DNA of 64,000 nt from Verrucomicrobiaceae bacterium UBA7681 (GTDB lineage Bacteria > Verrucomicrobiota > Verrucomicrobiia > Verrucomicrobiales > Verrucomicrobiaceae), in contig DLGZ01000048.1 of the NCBI GenBank assembly GCA_002482965.1, forward strand, positions 355,156-419,155, given 5' to 3'. The notes under the pieces were generated by a model. That model had not been told where the DNA came from. It ran no database searches and saw only the letters and a program-made list of their open reading frames with translations. This document shows, piece by piece, positions 54,229 through 63,120 of this stretch; the first letter of the stretch is position 1; the number at the start of each line of letters is the position of its first letter. The position numbers were made by a program, and so were the translations under genes.

Positions 54229-55233
54229 ATGTCACAAGGAACCCTACTCATCACCGGCGGCGCAGGATACATCGGATCGCACACTGTGCGTCATTTGCTC
54301 GAACAAAACGAACGTGTCGTGGTACTCGACAGCCTGGTCTTCGGACATCGTGAGGCGCTGCCAATGGACCGGGTGAGCTTTGTGGAGGGCGACATGGCGG
54401 ATGCAGCGCTGGTGGAGAAACTTTTTGCCGAACACCAGCCTGAAGCGGTGCTGCATTTTGCCGCCTTTGCGTATGTGGGTGAGTCCGTGACGGATCCGCT
54501 GAAGTACTACCGGAACAATCTTGCGGCACCGCTGACGCTGCTGGAAACCATGCAGCGGCATGGGTGCAAGCGGTTCATCTTTTCCTCGACCTGCGCGACG
54601 TATGGCGACCCTGTGCGCATCCCCATTGATGAAACTCACCCGCAGGCACCGGTGAACCCCTACGGGGCCAGCAAGTGGATGCTGGAACGCGTGCTGCGTG
54701 ACTGCGGCAACGCGTGGGGGCTGAAGTCTGTGTTTCTGAGATACTTCAATGCCAGTGGCTGCCACCCGAGCGGGGAAATTGGTGAGGATCACAATCCGGA
54801 GACGCATTTGATCCCGCGCATCCTGATGGCCGCCACAGGTGAGATAGAGAATATCACCGTCTTCGGAACTGACTACGCCACACCGGATGGCACCTGCATC
54901 CGTGATTATATCCACGTCTGTGATCTGGCATCGGCGCATGCGCTGGCTTTGAGCTATCTGCGCAAGGGCGGTGAAACGGTGGCGGTGAATCTTGGCACTG
55001 GCCGGGGCTTCAGCGTGAAAGAGATCATCACCACGGCTGAAGCGGTGACCGGTAAAAAGATTCCCGTCATCTATGGCGAACGCCGCGCGGGCGATCCGTC
55101 AGAACTCATCGCTGAGCCTAAACTTGCTAAAGAAATCCTTCACTGGGAGGCAGTGCATACGGATCCACGTGAGCATATTGACTCTGCCTGGAGATGGATG
55201 AACGGAGAACGGCGTGGGCGATATGTAGTTTGA
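54229..55233 (+). CDS. galE: UDP-glucose 4-epimerase
   Basis: 334 aa from the ATG at 54229; the frame is open 39 bases further up without homology. Extended SDR: NAD site LLITGGAGYIGSHTVRHLLE, Ser in FIFSSTCATYGDP, catalytic YGASKWMLE (YxxxK), and the GalE-specific VFGTDYATPDGTCIRDYIHV. It interconverts UDP-glucose and UDP-galactose for cell-surface sugars. Followed by a short hairpin and the FN3 gene. Confidence 0.95.
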   Translation: MSQGTLLITGGAGYIGSHTVRHLLEQNERVVVLDSLVFGHREALPMDRVSFVEGDMADAALVEKLFAEHQPEAVLHFAAFAYVGESVTDPLKYYRNNLAAPLTLLETMQRHGCKRFIFSSTCATYGDPVRIPIDETHPQAPVNPYGASKWMLERVLRDCGNAWGLKSVFLRYFNASGCHPSGEIGEDHNPETHLIPRILMAATGEIENITVFGTDYATPDGTCIRDYIHVCDLASAHALALSYLRKGGETVAVNLGTGRGFSVKEIITTAEAVTGKKIPVIYGERRAGDPSELIAEPKLAKEILHWEAVHTDPREHIDSAWRWMNGERRGRYVV

Positions 55234-55265
55234 ACAGTCTTCGCCTAAGACTGTCACAGTATAAT
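55234..55265 (+). promoter_or_regulatory. Hairpin plus -10-like TATAAT between galE and the FN3 gene
   Basis: ACAGTCTT CGCCT AAGACTGT (55234-55254) is a perfect 8-bp stem abutting the galE stop but lacking a T-tract. Six bases later is a perfect TATAAT (55260-55265), 22 bp before the next ATG, without a good -35. The hairpin could attenuate galE readthrough or be an operator over the promoter. Confidence 0.4.
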
Positions 55266-55287
55266 CCCAGATGGCAGTACCTACTTC

Positions 55288-56037
55288 ATGAGAACTTTCG
55301 TTCATTGGTTTTTTTGCGTCATCGCGTGTCTTAGCGGCACGCTGCTGCATGCGGTTGAGCTGATCGGACGCCCACAGACCAGCACCACGGGTAACAGCGC
55401 CACGATTCAATGGCGCACGGATGTGGACTGCGGTACGCGGCTGCAGTATGGGGTGAGCCTCGCGACGCTCGACCGCAAGGCTGAAGGTGCGGTGACGAGT
55501 GAGCACAGCATCCAACTGGAAGGGCTGGCACCGGCAACGACTTACTACTTCAGTGCTGGTAGCGCGCGAACGAAGCTGGCGACGGGGAGTTTCACCACGG
55601 CGGGCGCAGGTGCTGCTGCACCGCAGCCTTCACTTTTACGGCGTGTGCTGGATGTGATCACGCCGGATAAAAAAGCAGCGCCTGCTGCTGTGGGGGGAGC
55701 TACACAAGCGCCGCCTACACGCCAGACTTGGGGCCATCTCGACTCGTTGCAGGATCACTTTGAGCGCCATGGCCGGGATTTTTCCAGCAAGTCGCCGGAT
55801 GATTATGCTGCGCAGGCGTGGCGCTTCCTGCAGCGTGCCCGTGCTGAGAATCTGCCGATGAAGCTGGATGATACGGACGGCACACTGCGCGTCTTTGACC
55901 CGACCACACGCGCGTTTGGTGCGTATAACGGTGGAGGCAGGACCAAGACTTTTTTTAAACCAGACAATTCCACCTACTGGCAACGTCAGCCCGGTCGTGT
56001 GGTGAAACCTGCTGATCTTCGCTTTTCCTCCCGCTGA
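55288..56037 (+). CDS. Secreted FN3-like protein with polymorphic-toxin-like C-terminus
   Basis: 249 aa. Signal peptide (WFFCVIACLSGTLLHA), then an FN3/phosphatase-N-like beta domain (about 25-110: SATIQWRTDVDCGTRLQYG, then LEGLAPATTYYFSAG), a Pro/Ala linker, and a C-terminal block of about 100 residues: DSLQDHFERHGRDFSSKSPD, AQAWRFLQRA, DGTLRVFDPTTRAFGAYNGG, TKTFFKPDNSTYWQRQPG. This pattern (FxxHGxxF ... DG..RVxDPxTxxFG.YN ... KTFFKP) resembles C-terminal domains of RHS/CDI-type polymorphic toxins, often thought to be RNases of the barnase/EndoU-like group. The assignment is from memory of the motif. The next gene looks like a matching immunity protein. Confidence 0.6.
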   Translation: MRTFVHWFFCVIACLSGTLLHAVELIGRPQTSTTGNSATIQWRTDVDCGTRLQYGVSLATLDRKAEGAVTSEHSIQLEGLAPATTYYFSAGSARTKLATGSFTTAGAGAAAPQPSLLRRVLDVITPDKKAAPAAVGGATQAPPTRQTWGHLDSLQDHFERHGRDFSSKSPDDYAAQAWRFLQRARAENLPMKLDDTDGTLRVFDPTTRAFGAYNGGGRTKTFFKPDNSTYWQRQPGRVVKPADLRFSSR

Positions 56038-56071
56038 AAATTCTCCAGTAAAACCTTCCAACCCAACAACC

Positions 56072-56398
56072 ATGAAAATAACCCCCAATTTCTGCTCCGT
56101 ATGCGGCTATGACAAGCTCGCGGAGCCGCCGCGCAACCGTACCGGTGGCGCCTCCATGGAAATCTGCCCCTGTTGCGGATTCCAGTTCGGTGTCACGGAC
56201 GATGACAAAGGTGTCAGCGTCGATGATTTCCGCCAGCAATGGATTACCGACGGCATGCCGTGGACGAGCACCGGGAAGAAGGCCCCCAAAGGCTGGAACC
56301 CGCAGACACAGCTCGGCTCACTGGCGCTGCGCGCCACGCTCAGCCGTGTGAAGGGCAGGCCGCCACGGATGACGTTTGGCACGCCGCAGCTGGCGTAA
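56072..56398 (+). CDS. CPCC-type cysteine-rich protein (candidate immunity protein)
   Basis: 108 aa. Two CxxC-type knuckles: FCSVCGYDKLAEPP and EICPCCGFQFGVTDDDKGVS, then RQQWITDGMPW. This resembles the small Cys-rich CPCC family common in Firmicutes and other phyla, often found at polymorphic-toxin loci as a putative immunity protein. It starts 34 bp after the FN3 gene. An alternative is a zinc-binding protein unrelated to the neighbour. Convergent with recN (6-bp gap). Confidence 0.8.
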   Translation: MKITPNFCSVCGYDKLAEPPRNRTGGASMEICPCCGFQFGVTDDDKGVSVDDFRQQWITDGMPWTSTGKKAPKGWNPQTQLGSLALRATLSRVKGRPPRMTFGTPQLA

Positions 56399-56404
56399 CG
56401 AACC

Positions 56405-58066
56405 TTACGCCGCGCCTTTGAGCAAGCTGAGGGCATGCACGCGTGCGCTGTCGGCGCTGCCGCCGAGCATGCGTGCGAGTTCATCGACACGCTGATCATC
56501 GCTCACGGCCTGAATCTGTGAGCGGGTGGTGTTGCCGGTGATTTCCTTGGTCACGACGAAGTGGCTTTTTGCGAGTGAGGCGACCTGCGGGAAGTGGGTG
56601 ATGGCGATGACTTGGTGCGTGGCACCCAGTGCGGCCATCTTGCGGCCGACGGCCTCGGCGATGTTGCCGCCGACGTTGGCGTCGATTTCGTCGAAGACGA
56701 GGAGGGGGACTGAGTCTTGTTTTGCGAGGGCGCTTTTCACGGCGAGGAGCACGCGAGACATTTCGCCGCTGGAGGCAGTGAGGCGGAGGGGCTTGGAGGG
56801 TTCGCCGGGATTGGGTGCGAAGTGGAAATCGACTTCTTCGAGGCCGCTGCGTTCGGGTGATGGGAGAACGACAAGCTGGGCTTCGAACACGCTGCGTTTG
56901 AAGCCGAGATCGAGGAGATGGGAGGCGACTTCTTTGGCGAGTTTGGGAGCGGCGTCGGCGCGTTTTTTGGAGATTTGTTTGCCGAGTTTCGTCACGTCGG
57001 CTTCGCGCTCTTTGACGAGCTTTTGGAGCTTGGCGATTTCCTCGCCACGGTTTTCCATTTTGGCGAGTTTGCGCTCGGTTTCGGCGAGGAACTCGAGGAT
57101 CTCGGCGATGGTGCGGCCGTACTTGCGCTTGAGGGTCTGGATGGTGTGGATGCGGCTTTCGAGCTTGTCGAGTTCGGCGGCGTCGGTTTCCAGATCATCG
57201 GCGTAGTCCTGCACGCTGCTTTCGAGCTCGGTGAGTTCGATTTGGGCTGACTTGAAGCCTTCGAACATCGCGGCGGTGGCGGGGTCGATTTTTTCGAGTT
57301 CGTGGATGCTGCGGCTGATCTCGCGCAGGCCGTCGATGACGCTGCCTTCGCCCTCGCTGAGGCGGCCGGTGATGCTGCCGCAGAGTTCGGCGAGGCGGGC
57401 ACCGTTTGCGGCGATGCGATGGCGGGATTCGATTTCTTCTTCCTCGCCGGGCTTCAGGCTGGCAGCGGCGATTTCGGTCGCCTGGAACTTGAGCATGTCG
57501 ATCTGCTGGCTGCTGGCGCGTTCGGAGTTTTCGAGTTCGTCCAGTTCGGTGACGGCGGCGCGCCAGAGCTTCCATGAGTCGTGGTATTTGCCGAGCGGCT
57601 CTTCAACACCGGCATACTTGTCGAGCATTTCGAGCTGGCGGTCTTTTGAATTGAGCGACTGATGATCGTGCGGGCCGTGGAGATCGACGAGGAACTCGCC
57701 GAGATTTTTCAGCACCTGGATGGTTACGGGGGAGCAGTTCACGAACTGCTTGTTGGCGCCGCTGGTGCTGATGGTGCGTTTGATGAGGAGTTCGCCGTCC
57801 TGGCAGGGGTCGAGGCCGGCTTCTTCCAAGACTGCATCGATGGCCCGGGTGTCCTTCAGGTGGAAACCGGCCTCCACGGTGCAGGCGTCCTGGCCGTTGC
57901 GGATGAGGCCGCGGTCGGCTCTTTCGCCGAGGATGAGCTTCAAGGCGCCTACGATGATCGACTTTCCTGCACCGGTTTCTCCTGTCACGCCGATCAGGCC
58001 GGCCGCGAGCTCCCATGTCACATCTTCGACGAGGGCAAGATTGCGGATTTTGAGGAAGGAAAGCAT
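56405..58066 (-). CDS. recN: DNA repair protein RecN
   Basis: 553 aa from the ATG at 58066 (MLSFLKIRNLALVEDV); the frame is open 45 bases further up without matching residues. Walker A GVTGETGAGKSIIVGALKLI at about residues 27-46, a long coiled-coil middle (SRIHTIQTLKRKYGRTIAEI) and a C-terminal ABC domain with signature LTASSGEMSRVLLAVKSALA and Walker B PLLVFDEIDANVGGNIAEAV. It is an SMC-like protein in double-strand break repair. Divergent from the STM4013-like gene across 184 bp. Confidence 0.95.
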   Translation of the reverse strand: MLSFLKIRNLALVEDVTWELAAGLIGVTGETGAGKSIIVGALKLILGERADRGLIRNGQDACTVEAGFHLKDTRAIDAVLEEAGLDPCQDGELLIKRTISTSGANKQFVNCSPVTIQVLKNLGEFLVDLHGPHDHQSLNSKDRQLEMLDKYAGVEEPLGKYHDSWKLWRAAVTELDELENSERASSQQIDMLKFQATEIAAASLKPGEEEEIESRHRIAANGARLAELCGSITGRLSEGEGSVIDGLREISRSIHELEKIDPATAAMFEGFKSAQIELTELESSVQDYADDLETDAAELDKLESRIHTIQTLKRKYGRTIAEILEFLAETERKLAKMENRGEEIAKLQKLVKEREADVTKLGKQISKKRADAAPKLAKEVASHLLDLGFKRSVFEAQLVVLPSPERSGLEEVDFHFAPNPGEPSKPLRLTASSGEMSRVLLAVKSALAKQDSVPLLVFDEIDANVGGNIAEAVGRKMAALGATHQVIAITHFPQVASLAKSHFVVTKEITGNTTRSQIQAVSDDQRVDELARMLGGSADSARVHALSLLKGAA

Positions 58067-58250
58067 GCGGTGGGAGGAAGGGTGGCGGAGTATGGAATGA
58101 GTCACCCGCATTTCAAGACAAGTGCGGGGAATTCGGCTGCGAGTGCCGCTGTGGGGGGGCCTGGCAGAACCAAGAGGCAGGTGACATTCACGCAGCTTTG
58201 AGCCATGGGTTGATTTTTACTGTGACACGATAGAAAGACCCGGCGCAACC

Positions 58251-59084
58251 ATGAACCAACCCAACATGAATGACCTACTGCCAGGGCATGACCTGCTGTG
58301 GTTGGTGCTTGATTCATTGCGTTTTGACGTTGCGGTGGCGGAATGGAGCGGCGGCCGCACGCCTCAGCTGGCGCGGCTGACCGGCCCGGAAGGATGGGAA
58401 AAGCGGCACACACCGGGCAGCTTTACCTTTCCGGCACACCAGGCCTTTTTTGCGGGCTTCCTGCCCACACCCGCGAATGCTGAGTCGAGTCGTGAGCGGC
58501 TTTTCGCGGCGCGATTTGCCGGAAGTGAGACAACTGGTGGCAACACCAAAGTCTTTGATGAAGGGAATGTGATTGCGGGACTGCGCGCGGAGGGGTTTCA
58601 CACGCTCTGCATCGGAGGGGTGGGGTTTTTCAATCGACAGACAGCTCTCAGCCGTGTCCTGACGGATCTTTTCGACGAAAGTCATTGGTGTGCAGAGTTT
58701 GGGGTCACCTGCAGGGAGTCACCGAGGAACCAGTTCGATTTCGCGGCGGCGCGGGTGCGCGAATTGCCACCGGAACAACCGCTGTGCTGCTTCATCAATG
58801 TGTCTGCGCTGCATCAGCCCAACTATTTTTATTGCCGCGAGTCCGGCCCGGATGACCTGGAGAGCCACGCAGCGGCCTTGCGGGCGGTGGACGCGGCCCT
58901 GCCGACACTCCTCGCAGCGTTTCAGCGGCGTGGCAGGCCACTGTTTCACATCACCTGCTCGGACCACGGAACCGCGTATGGTGAAGAGGGATTCACCGGG
59001 CATCGCATGGCTGTTCCTGCCGTTTGGGATGTTCCGTATTCACATGGCGTGGTCGATTTGAAGGATTGGGAGGTGAACGTATGA
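58251..59084 (+). CDS. STM4013/SEN3800-family hydrolase (alkaline-phosphatase-like)
   Basis: 277 aa. Motifs: LLWLVLDSLRFDVAVAEWSG (metal-Asp of the alkaline phosphatase/sulfatase superfamily), EKRHTPGSFTFPAHQAFFAG (Thr nucleophile position), LCIGGVGFFN, CCFINVSALHQPNYFYC and the C-terminal HITCSDHGTAYGEEGFTGHR (DHG and His metal ligands). These match the STM4013/SEN3800 family as I remember it, which accompanies STM4011, STM4012, STM4014 and STM4015 in Salmonella and many phyla. Function unknown: probably a metal-dependent phospho- or sulfo-hydrolase. It heads the operon and overlaps STM4012 as ATGA. The upstream TTGATT/TAGAAA pair near 58210-58236 is a weak promoter candidate. Confidence 0.88.
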   Translation: MNQPNMNDLLPGHDLLWLVLDSLRFDVAVAEWSGGRTPQLARLTGPEGWEKRHTPGSFTFPAHQAFFAGFLPTPANAESSRERLFAARFAGSETTGGNTKVFDEGNVIAGLRAEGFHTLCIGGVGFFNRQTALSRVLTDLFDESHWCAEFGVTCRESPRNQFDFAAARVRELPPEQPLCCFINVSALHQPNYFYCRESGPDDLESHAAALRAVDAALPTLLAAFQRRGRPLFHITCSDHGTAYGEEGFTGHRMAVPAVWDVPYSHGVVDLKDWEVNV

Positions 59085-60403
59085 CAGACATTCGCGAGCA
59101 GGTACGCGCCGGAGGGTTGTTTCAGGGCTATGCGTATGGATATCCGCACAAGATGGCCTATCGCACGCTGACTCCGCCGGTGCCGTTGCGAGATGCATGG
59201 GCAGATGAGCCCAAGGATGCCCTTTTCCTTTATGTTCATGTGCCGTTTTGCAGCGTGCGCTGCGGATTCTGCAATCTCTTCACCGTCACGGGTCCGGGTG
59301 CCGCAAAAAATCGTGTCACGACCTATCTCGACGCGCTGGAGCAGCAGATTGAAGCCATGCAGGCCGCGCTGGGCTCAGAGGCAAAAATGGCACGGATTGC
59401 CATCGGTGGAGGAACACCGACTTTTTTGACGATTGGTGAGCTGGAACGGCTTTTTAAGCTTTTGCGTACGTTCCAGCGAACCACGAGCGATCTGCCCATC
59501 GCTATCGAAATGTCCCCGGACAGCGTGGACGCTGAGAAGCTGGCCTTCCTGCATGAGAACGGTGTTACGCGGGCGAGCCTGGGAGTGCAGAGTTTTGTGG
59601 AAAAGGACACGCGAGCACTGGGCCGACCGCAAAAGGCTGCCGATGTTGAGAAGGCGCTCGCTGCCATGCATGCGGCCCGCTTTCCGGTGAGGAACATTGA
59701 TCTCATCTATGGCGTGGAGGGCCAGACGTGGGAGGACTGGCTGGCGTCGCTCCAAGCCACCTTAAGGCATGCGCCGGAGGAAATTTTTCTCTACCCGCTT
59801 TATGTGAGGCCGCTCACCGGACTGGGCCGCAAGGACAAGCGTGCGACGGATGCGCGTGAGGATCTGTATCGTCGGGGCCGCGATTTTTTGCTCTTCAACG
59901 GCTACACCCAAGTTTCCATGAGGCTGTTTCGCTCGCCGACGCATCCCGGTGAATGTGATGTGCATTACTGCTGTCAGGAAGACGGCATGATCGGTCTCGG
60001 CGCGGGCGCGCGGTCCTACACCCGGGCATTGCATTACTCCACGGAGTGGGCCGTGGGCCGAAACAGCGTGCAGGAGATCCTGGATTATTATTCCGCCACC
60101 CAAGATCACTCGCTGGCCCTTTATGGAGCGACGCTTGATCTCGATGATCAAAGGCGACGTTATGTCATCAAGAGCATCCTGCGCGCCAGCGGCATGGATC
60201 TAGCCGCCTATCGGGAGGCGTTCCAGAGTGACGCGCTGGCAGATTTTCCACAGCTTCATCTGCTGATTCAACATGGTGCTGCCATGCTGACGCCGACGCA
60301 TCTGCTGCCTACGTTACTGGGCCTGGAATGGAGCGATGTGATTGGTCCGTGGCTGTATTCGGATCATGTCAAAGAAGCGATTGCCGCGTTTGAACTCCGA
60401 TGA
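59081..60403 (+). CDS. STM4012-family radical SAM protein
   Basis: 440 aa from the ATG at 59081 overlapping the upstream stop. The radical SAM cluster motif is in YVHVPFCSVRCGFCNLFTVT (CxxxCxxC, about residues 60-67). GGTPTFLTIGELERLF and VTRASLGVQSFVEKDTRALG are the HemW/coproporphyrinogen-dehydrogenase-like signatures. The C-terminal part (HPGECDVHYCCQEDGMIGLG and GAGARSYTRALHYS) is typical of STM4012. It looks HemW-like, but the operon context and late Cys pair argue for a dedicated modifying enzyme. Overlaps the next gene as ATGA. Confidence 0.9.
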   Translation: MTDIREQVRAGGLFQGYAYGYPHKMAYRTLTPPVPLRDAWADEPKDALFLYVHVPFCSVRCGFCNLFTVTGPGAAKNRVTTYLDALEQQIEAMQAALGSEAKMARIAIGGGTPTFLTIGELERLFKLLRTFQRTTSDLPIAIEMSPDSVDAEKLAFLHENGVTRASLGVQSFVEKDTRALGRPQKAADVEKALAAMHAARFPVRNIDLIYGVEGQTWEDWLASLQATLRHAPEEIFLYPLYVRPLTGLGRKDKRATDAREDLYRRGRDFLLFNGYTQVSMRLFRSPTHPGECDVHYCCQEDGMIGLGAGARSYTRALHYSTEWAVGRNSVQEILDYYSATQDHSLALYGATLDLDDQRRRYVIKSILRASGMDLAAYREAFQSDALADFPQLHLLIQHGAAMLTPTHLLPTLLGLEWSDVIGPWLYSDHVKEAIAAFELR

Positions 60404-61284
60404 CTGCCGCACGCTGGTCCATTCTTTATCGGGGTCCGCTTTCCAGCTGCAACTATGGCTGCGATTACTGCCCCTTCGCCAAGACGCGGAACACAAAAGC
60501 GGAACTGAAACACGATGCCGAATGTCTGAACCGCTTCTGTGACTGGGTCGCCTCCCGACCGGAGCAAATCGGCATCCTCTTTACACCATGGGGCGAGGGG
60601 ATGATTCATCGCTATTATCAGGAGGCCATGTGCCGCCTGAGCCATCTGCCCAATGTGTGGCGTGTCGCGGCGCAGACGAATCTCTCCTTCCCCGTCGAGT
60701 CGTTGCAAGACTGCCACCGCAAAACAACCGCCCTGTGGACCACCTACCACCCGACGGAGACGACGATCCCACGTTTCACGGCGAAGTGTGCTGAGCTGCG
60801 AGATGCGGGCATCCGCCACAGTGTCGGTGTCGTGGGCAAGAGGGAGGCCTTCGATGATATTCGGGCTCTGCGGACGGCTTTACCGGAGGAGACCTATCTT
60901 TGGATCAATGCGTGGAAGCGCGAGAAGGACTATTACACCGAGGAAGAACTCCACATGCTGCGAGGCATTGATCCGCACTTTGATTTCAATGCCGTGCCGC
61001 ATCCAAGCCTGGGTCGTGCGTGCCGCGCCGGCGAGTCGGCTTTCACTGTCGATGGGGCGGGCGATGCACGGCGATGTCATTTCATCCCGGGACTCATCGG
61101 GAACATCTACCAGCCGGATTTCGAGCAGGCCCTGCAGCCGCGCTCTTGCAGCATCGCCGAATGCCGCTGCCACATCGGCTACGTTCATCTGGAGCATCTG
61201 CGGCTCGATTCCATTTTTGGCGAAAGTCTGCTGGAGCGAATTCCGCTAAGTTTTGGCTTTTCCTCTGGCGCTGGGGAGGGTTAA
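60400..61284 (+). CDS. STM4011-family radical SAM protein
   Basis: 294 aa. N-terminal RGPLSSCNYGCDYCPFAKTR holds the CxxxCxxC cluster (about residues 16-23). GILFTPWGEGMIHRYYQEAM and TALWTTYHPTETTIPRF follow. The C-terminus carries several further cysteines, SLGRACRAGESAFTVDG, ARRCHFIP and SCSIAECRCHIGYVHLEHL, suggesting an auxiliary Fe-S site as in SPASM-type enzymes. Members act with STM4012 in an unknown pathway. Its last 50 residues diverge from the core. It is followed after 12 bp by the TGHAH gene. Confidence 0.88.
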   Translation: MTAARWSILYRGPLSSCNYGCDYCPFAKTRNTKAELKHDAECLNRFCDWVASRPEQIGILFTPWGEGMIHRYYQEAMCRLSHLPNVWRVAAQTNLSFPVESLQDCHRKTTALWTTYHPTETTIPRFTAKCAELRDAGIRHSVGVVGKREAFDDIRALRTALPEETYLWINAWKREKDYYTEEELHMLRGIDPHFDFNAVPHPSLGRACRAGESAFTVDGAGDARRCHFIPGLIGNIYQPDFEQALQPRSCSIAECRCHIGYVHLEHLRLDSIFGESLLERIPLSFGFSSGAGEG

Positions 61285-61296
61285 GGTCGTCTCACC

Positions 61297-61635
61297 ATGT
61301 TCGGCAAACTTTTTACTCGCACGAAGAAGACTCCGCAAACCTGGAGGCAGGGGGATGTGTTCATCATTGCGACGGACAAACTTCCGTCAGGTCTCAGAGC
61401 CCGCCCGCCAGTGCTCGCGGAGGGCGAGGTCACGGGGCATGCGCACCGGGTGAAGGCTGGCACGAATGCCCAGGTGCTGGCGAATGCTGGCGGCGAGATG
61501 TTTCTGGATGTGGTGGATGCAGAGGCCACCATCCTGCATGAGGAGCATGGCCCGGTCACCGTGCCTCATGGGCAGTATCTTGTGCGCATTCAGCGCGAGT
61601 ATCACCCCAAGGAAATCCGGCGCGTGATTGACTGA
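61297..61635 (+). CDS. Small conserved protein with TGHAH and HEEHG motifs
   Basis: 112 aa. Beta-rich: QGDVFIIATDKLP, PPVLAEGEVTGHAHRVKAG, GEMFLDVVDAEATILHEEHG and VTVPHGQYLVRIQREYHPKE, ending IRRVID. The spaced His and Glu residues (GHAH, HEEH) suggest a metal site in a cupin-like or small barrel fold. Similar proteins often neighbour DUF6745 proteins; here one follows 4 bp downstream. I know no assigned function. Not a typical RiPP precursor (no Cys/Gly-rich core). Confidence 0.8.
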   Translation: MFGKLFTRTKKTPQTWRQGDVFIIATDKLPSGLRARPPVLAEGEVTGHAHRVKAGTNAQVLANAGGEMFLDVVDAEATILHEEHGPVTVPHGQYLVRIQREYHPKEIRRVID

Positions 61636-61639
61636 GCGT

Positions 61640-62575
61640 ATGAAGAAGAAAAATGAACTGCTCGCCCGCATCGAGAGTGGCAAAGCTCCAGACAGACTGC
61701 AAGCCACGGTGCTTGATCTGACGGGACTCAAGGACATAGCCAAACTTCCAGCGGAGATTCATTGCCACACGCTCATCTGGAAAGATTCTCCGCTCACTGA
61801 GCTGCCGGCCAATGTGCAGGTGAGCCACAAGCTTGATCTCAGTGGTTCCAGACAACTGGAGCGATTGAGGGATGGCCTCAGTGTTGCCGTGCTGGTTTTG
61901 ACCGACTGCACGAGACTGGAAGCGCTGCCGGAGAATTTGCGGGTCGATTTCCTGACAATCGACGGATGCCCGGCACTGAAGCACTGGCCGGAATCTGCCA
62001 AGGTCAGCATCGGCGCTGTTTCCGCCCGAGGGTGCACAGGGCTTTCTTCATTGCCGAACGGACTGGGGCCACTCACCACGCTCAATTTGCGGGATTGTGC
62101 CCGTATCGAGCATCTGCCTGAAGGCACGCAGGTTCGCGCTTGGGTGGATATTGGTGGCACGAAAATCGAAGGGCTGCCAGAATCTCTCACTGGCACCGGC
62201 CTGCGCTGGCGGGGCGTCAGTGTGACACCGCAAATTGCTTTCTTTCCCGAGACCCTGAAATCTGCGGATGCACTTGCTGAGACCAATGCAGAGGTGAGGC
62301 GAGTGATGATTGAGCGCATCGGCTTCGAGCGGTTTTTGCAGGAGTCCAACGCGCGGGTGCTGCATGAGGACACGGATCCCGGGGGTCCGCGTCAGCTTCT
62401 TCAGGTGGATCTTGAGAGTGATGAGGCGCTGGTGTGTGTGTCGGTGCGGTGTCCGTCCACGGGTCGACATTACCTCATCCGCGTGCCACCGACGATACGC
62501 ACCTGCCATCAGGCCGTGGCATGGACTGCGGGCTTTGACAATCCGGACGATTATGTGCCGGTGGTGGAGACTTGA
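61640..62575 (+). CDS. Leucine-rich repeat protein with DUF6745-like C-terminus
   Basis: 311 aa from the ATG at 61640 (a TTG at 61628 is in frame but unlikely). About seven irregular LRRs of roughly 20 residues (residues about 25-200): LTGLKDIAKLPAEIHCHTLI, LTELPANVQVSHKLDLSG, LEALPENLRVDFLTIDGCPA, LSSLPNGLGPLTTLNLRDCA, IEHLPEGTQVRAWVDIGGTK. The C-terminus MIERIGFERFLQESNARVL, STGRHYLIRVPPTIRTCHQA and AWTAGFDNPDDYVPVVET resembles DUF6745. STM4015 of Salmonella is also a leucine-rich protein, so this may fill an equivalent role. Its last codons are the first unit of the 231-bp array. Confidence 0.75.
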   Translation: MKKKNELLARIESGKAPDRLQATVLDLTGLKDIAKLPAEIHCHTLIWKDSPLTELPANVQVSHKLDLSGSRQLERLRDGLSVAVLVLTDCTRLEALPENLRVDFLTIDGCPALKHWPESAKVSIGAVSARGCTGLSSLPNGLGPLTTLNLRDCARIEHLPEGTQVRAWVDIGGTKIEGLPESLTGTGLRWRGVSVTPQIAFFPETLKSADALAETNAEVRRVMIERIGFERFLQESNARVLHEDTDPGGPRQLLQVDLESDEALVCVSVRCPSTGRHYLIRVPPTIRTCHQAVAWTAGFDNPDDYVPVVET

Positions 62576-63094
62576 GCAACCTTCCAATAATAGGTGTCAC
62601 GGCCCTCGTGCCTGGCGTTGGGGGAGCAAGCCAACTATAGCGCTCGGCTATAGAAGTGGTCCCCTCACCCCGGCCCTCTCCCCGAAGGAAAATGTGGGTT
62701 GCCGTTGTCTGCAAGGGGCGGGGAGAGGGAGAACTGCTTTTGCTGCTCTGGATGTGTGGGCCGGCGAACGATTCAAATTCTCTATGTGCCGGCGGTGGAG
62801 ACCTGAGCGACTTCCCAATCATAGGTGTCGCGACCCTCGTGCCTGCATTGGGGAGCAAGCCAACTATAGCGCTCGGCTATAAAATCGGTCCCCCTCACCC
62901 CGGCCCTCTCCCCGAAGGAAAATGTGGGTTGCCGTTGTCTGTCAGGGGCGGGGAGAGGGAGAACTGCTTTTGCTGCTCTGGATGTGTGGGACGGCGAACG
63001 ATCCACATTCCCTATTTCTACTTTGGTAAGTTATCGGGGTTTGGAGGCTGTCGGCACGCTCTGAGCGCGGCGGAGCTTCTTGAAAACGCCCATT

Positions 63095-63119
63095 CTTCGC
63101 TAAAGCTACGAAGGGCAGG
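63095..63119 (+). repeat. CTTCGCTAAAGCTACG repeat, copy 2
   Basis: Same element as 49698-49722, here directly before R copy 5 inside the TIR element. Confidence 0.5.
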
Positions 63120-63120
63120 C

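Noticed and set aside
59081..60403. HemW (haem chaperone/coproporphyrinogen oxidase-like) annotation
   Set aside because: Shares the radical SAM core, but the operon with STM4013 and STM4011 and the C-terminal segments favour STM4012.
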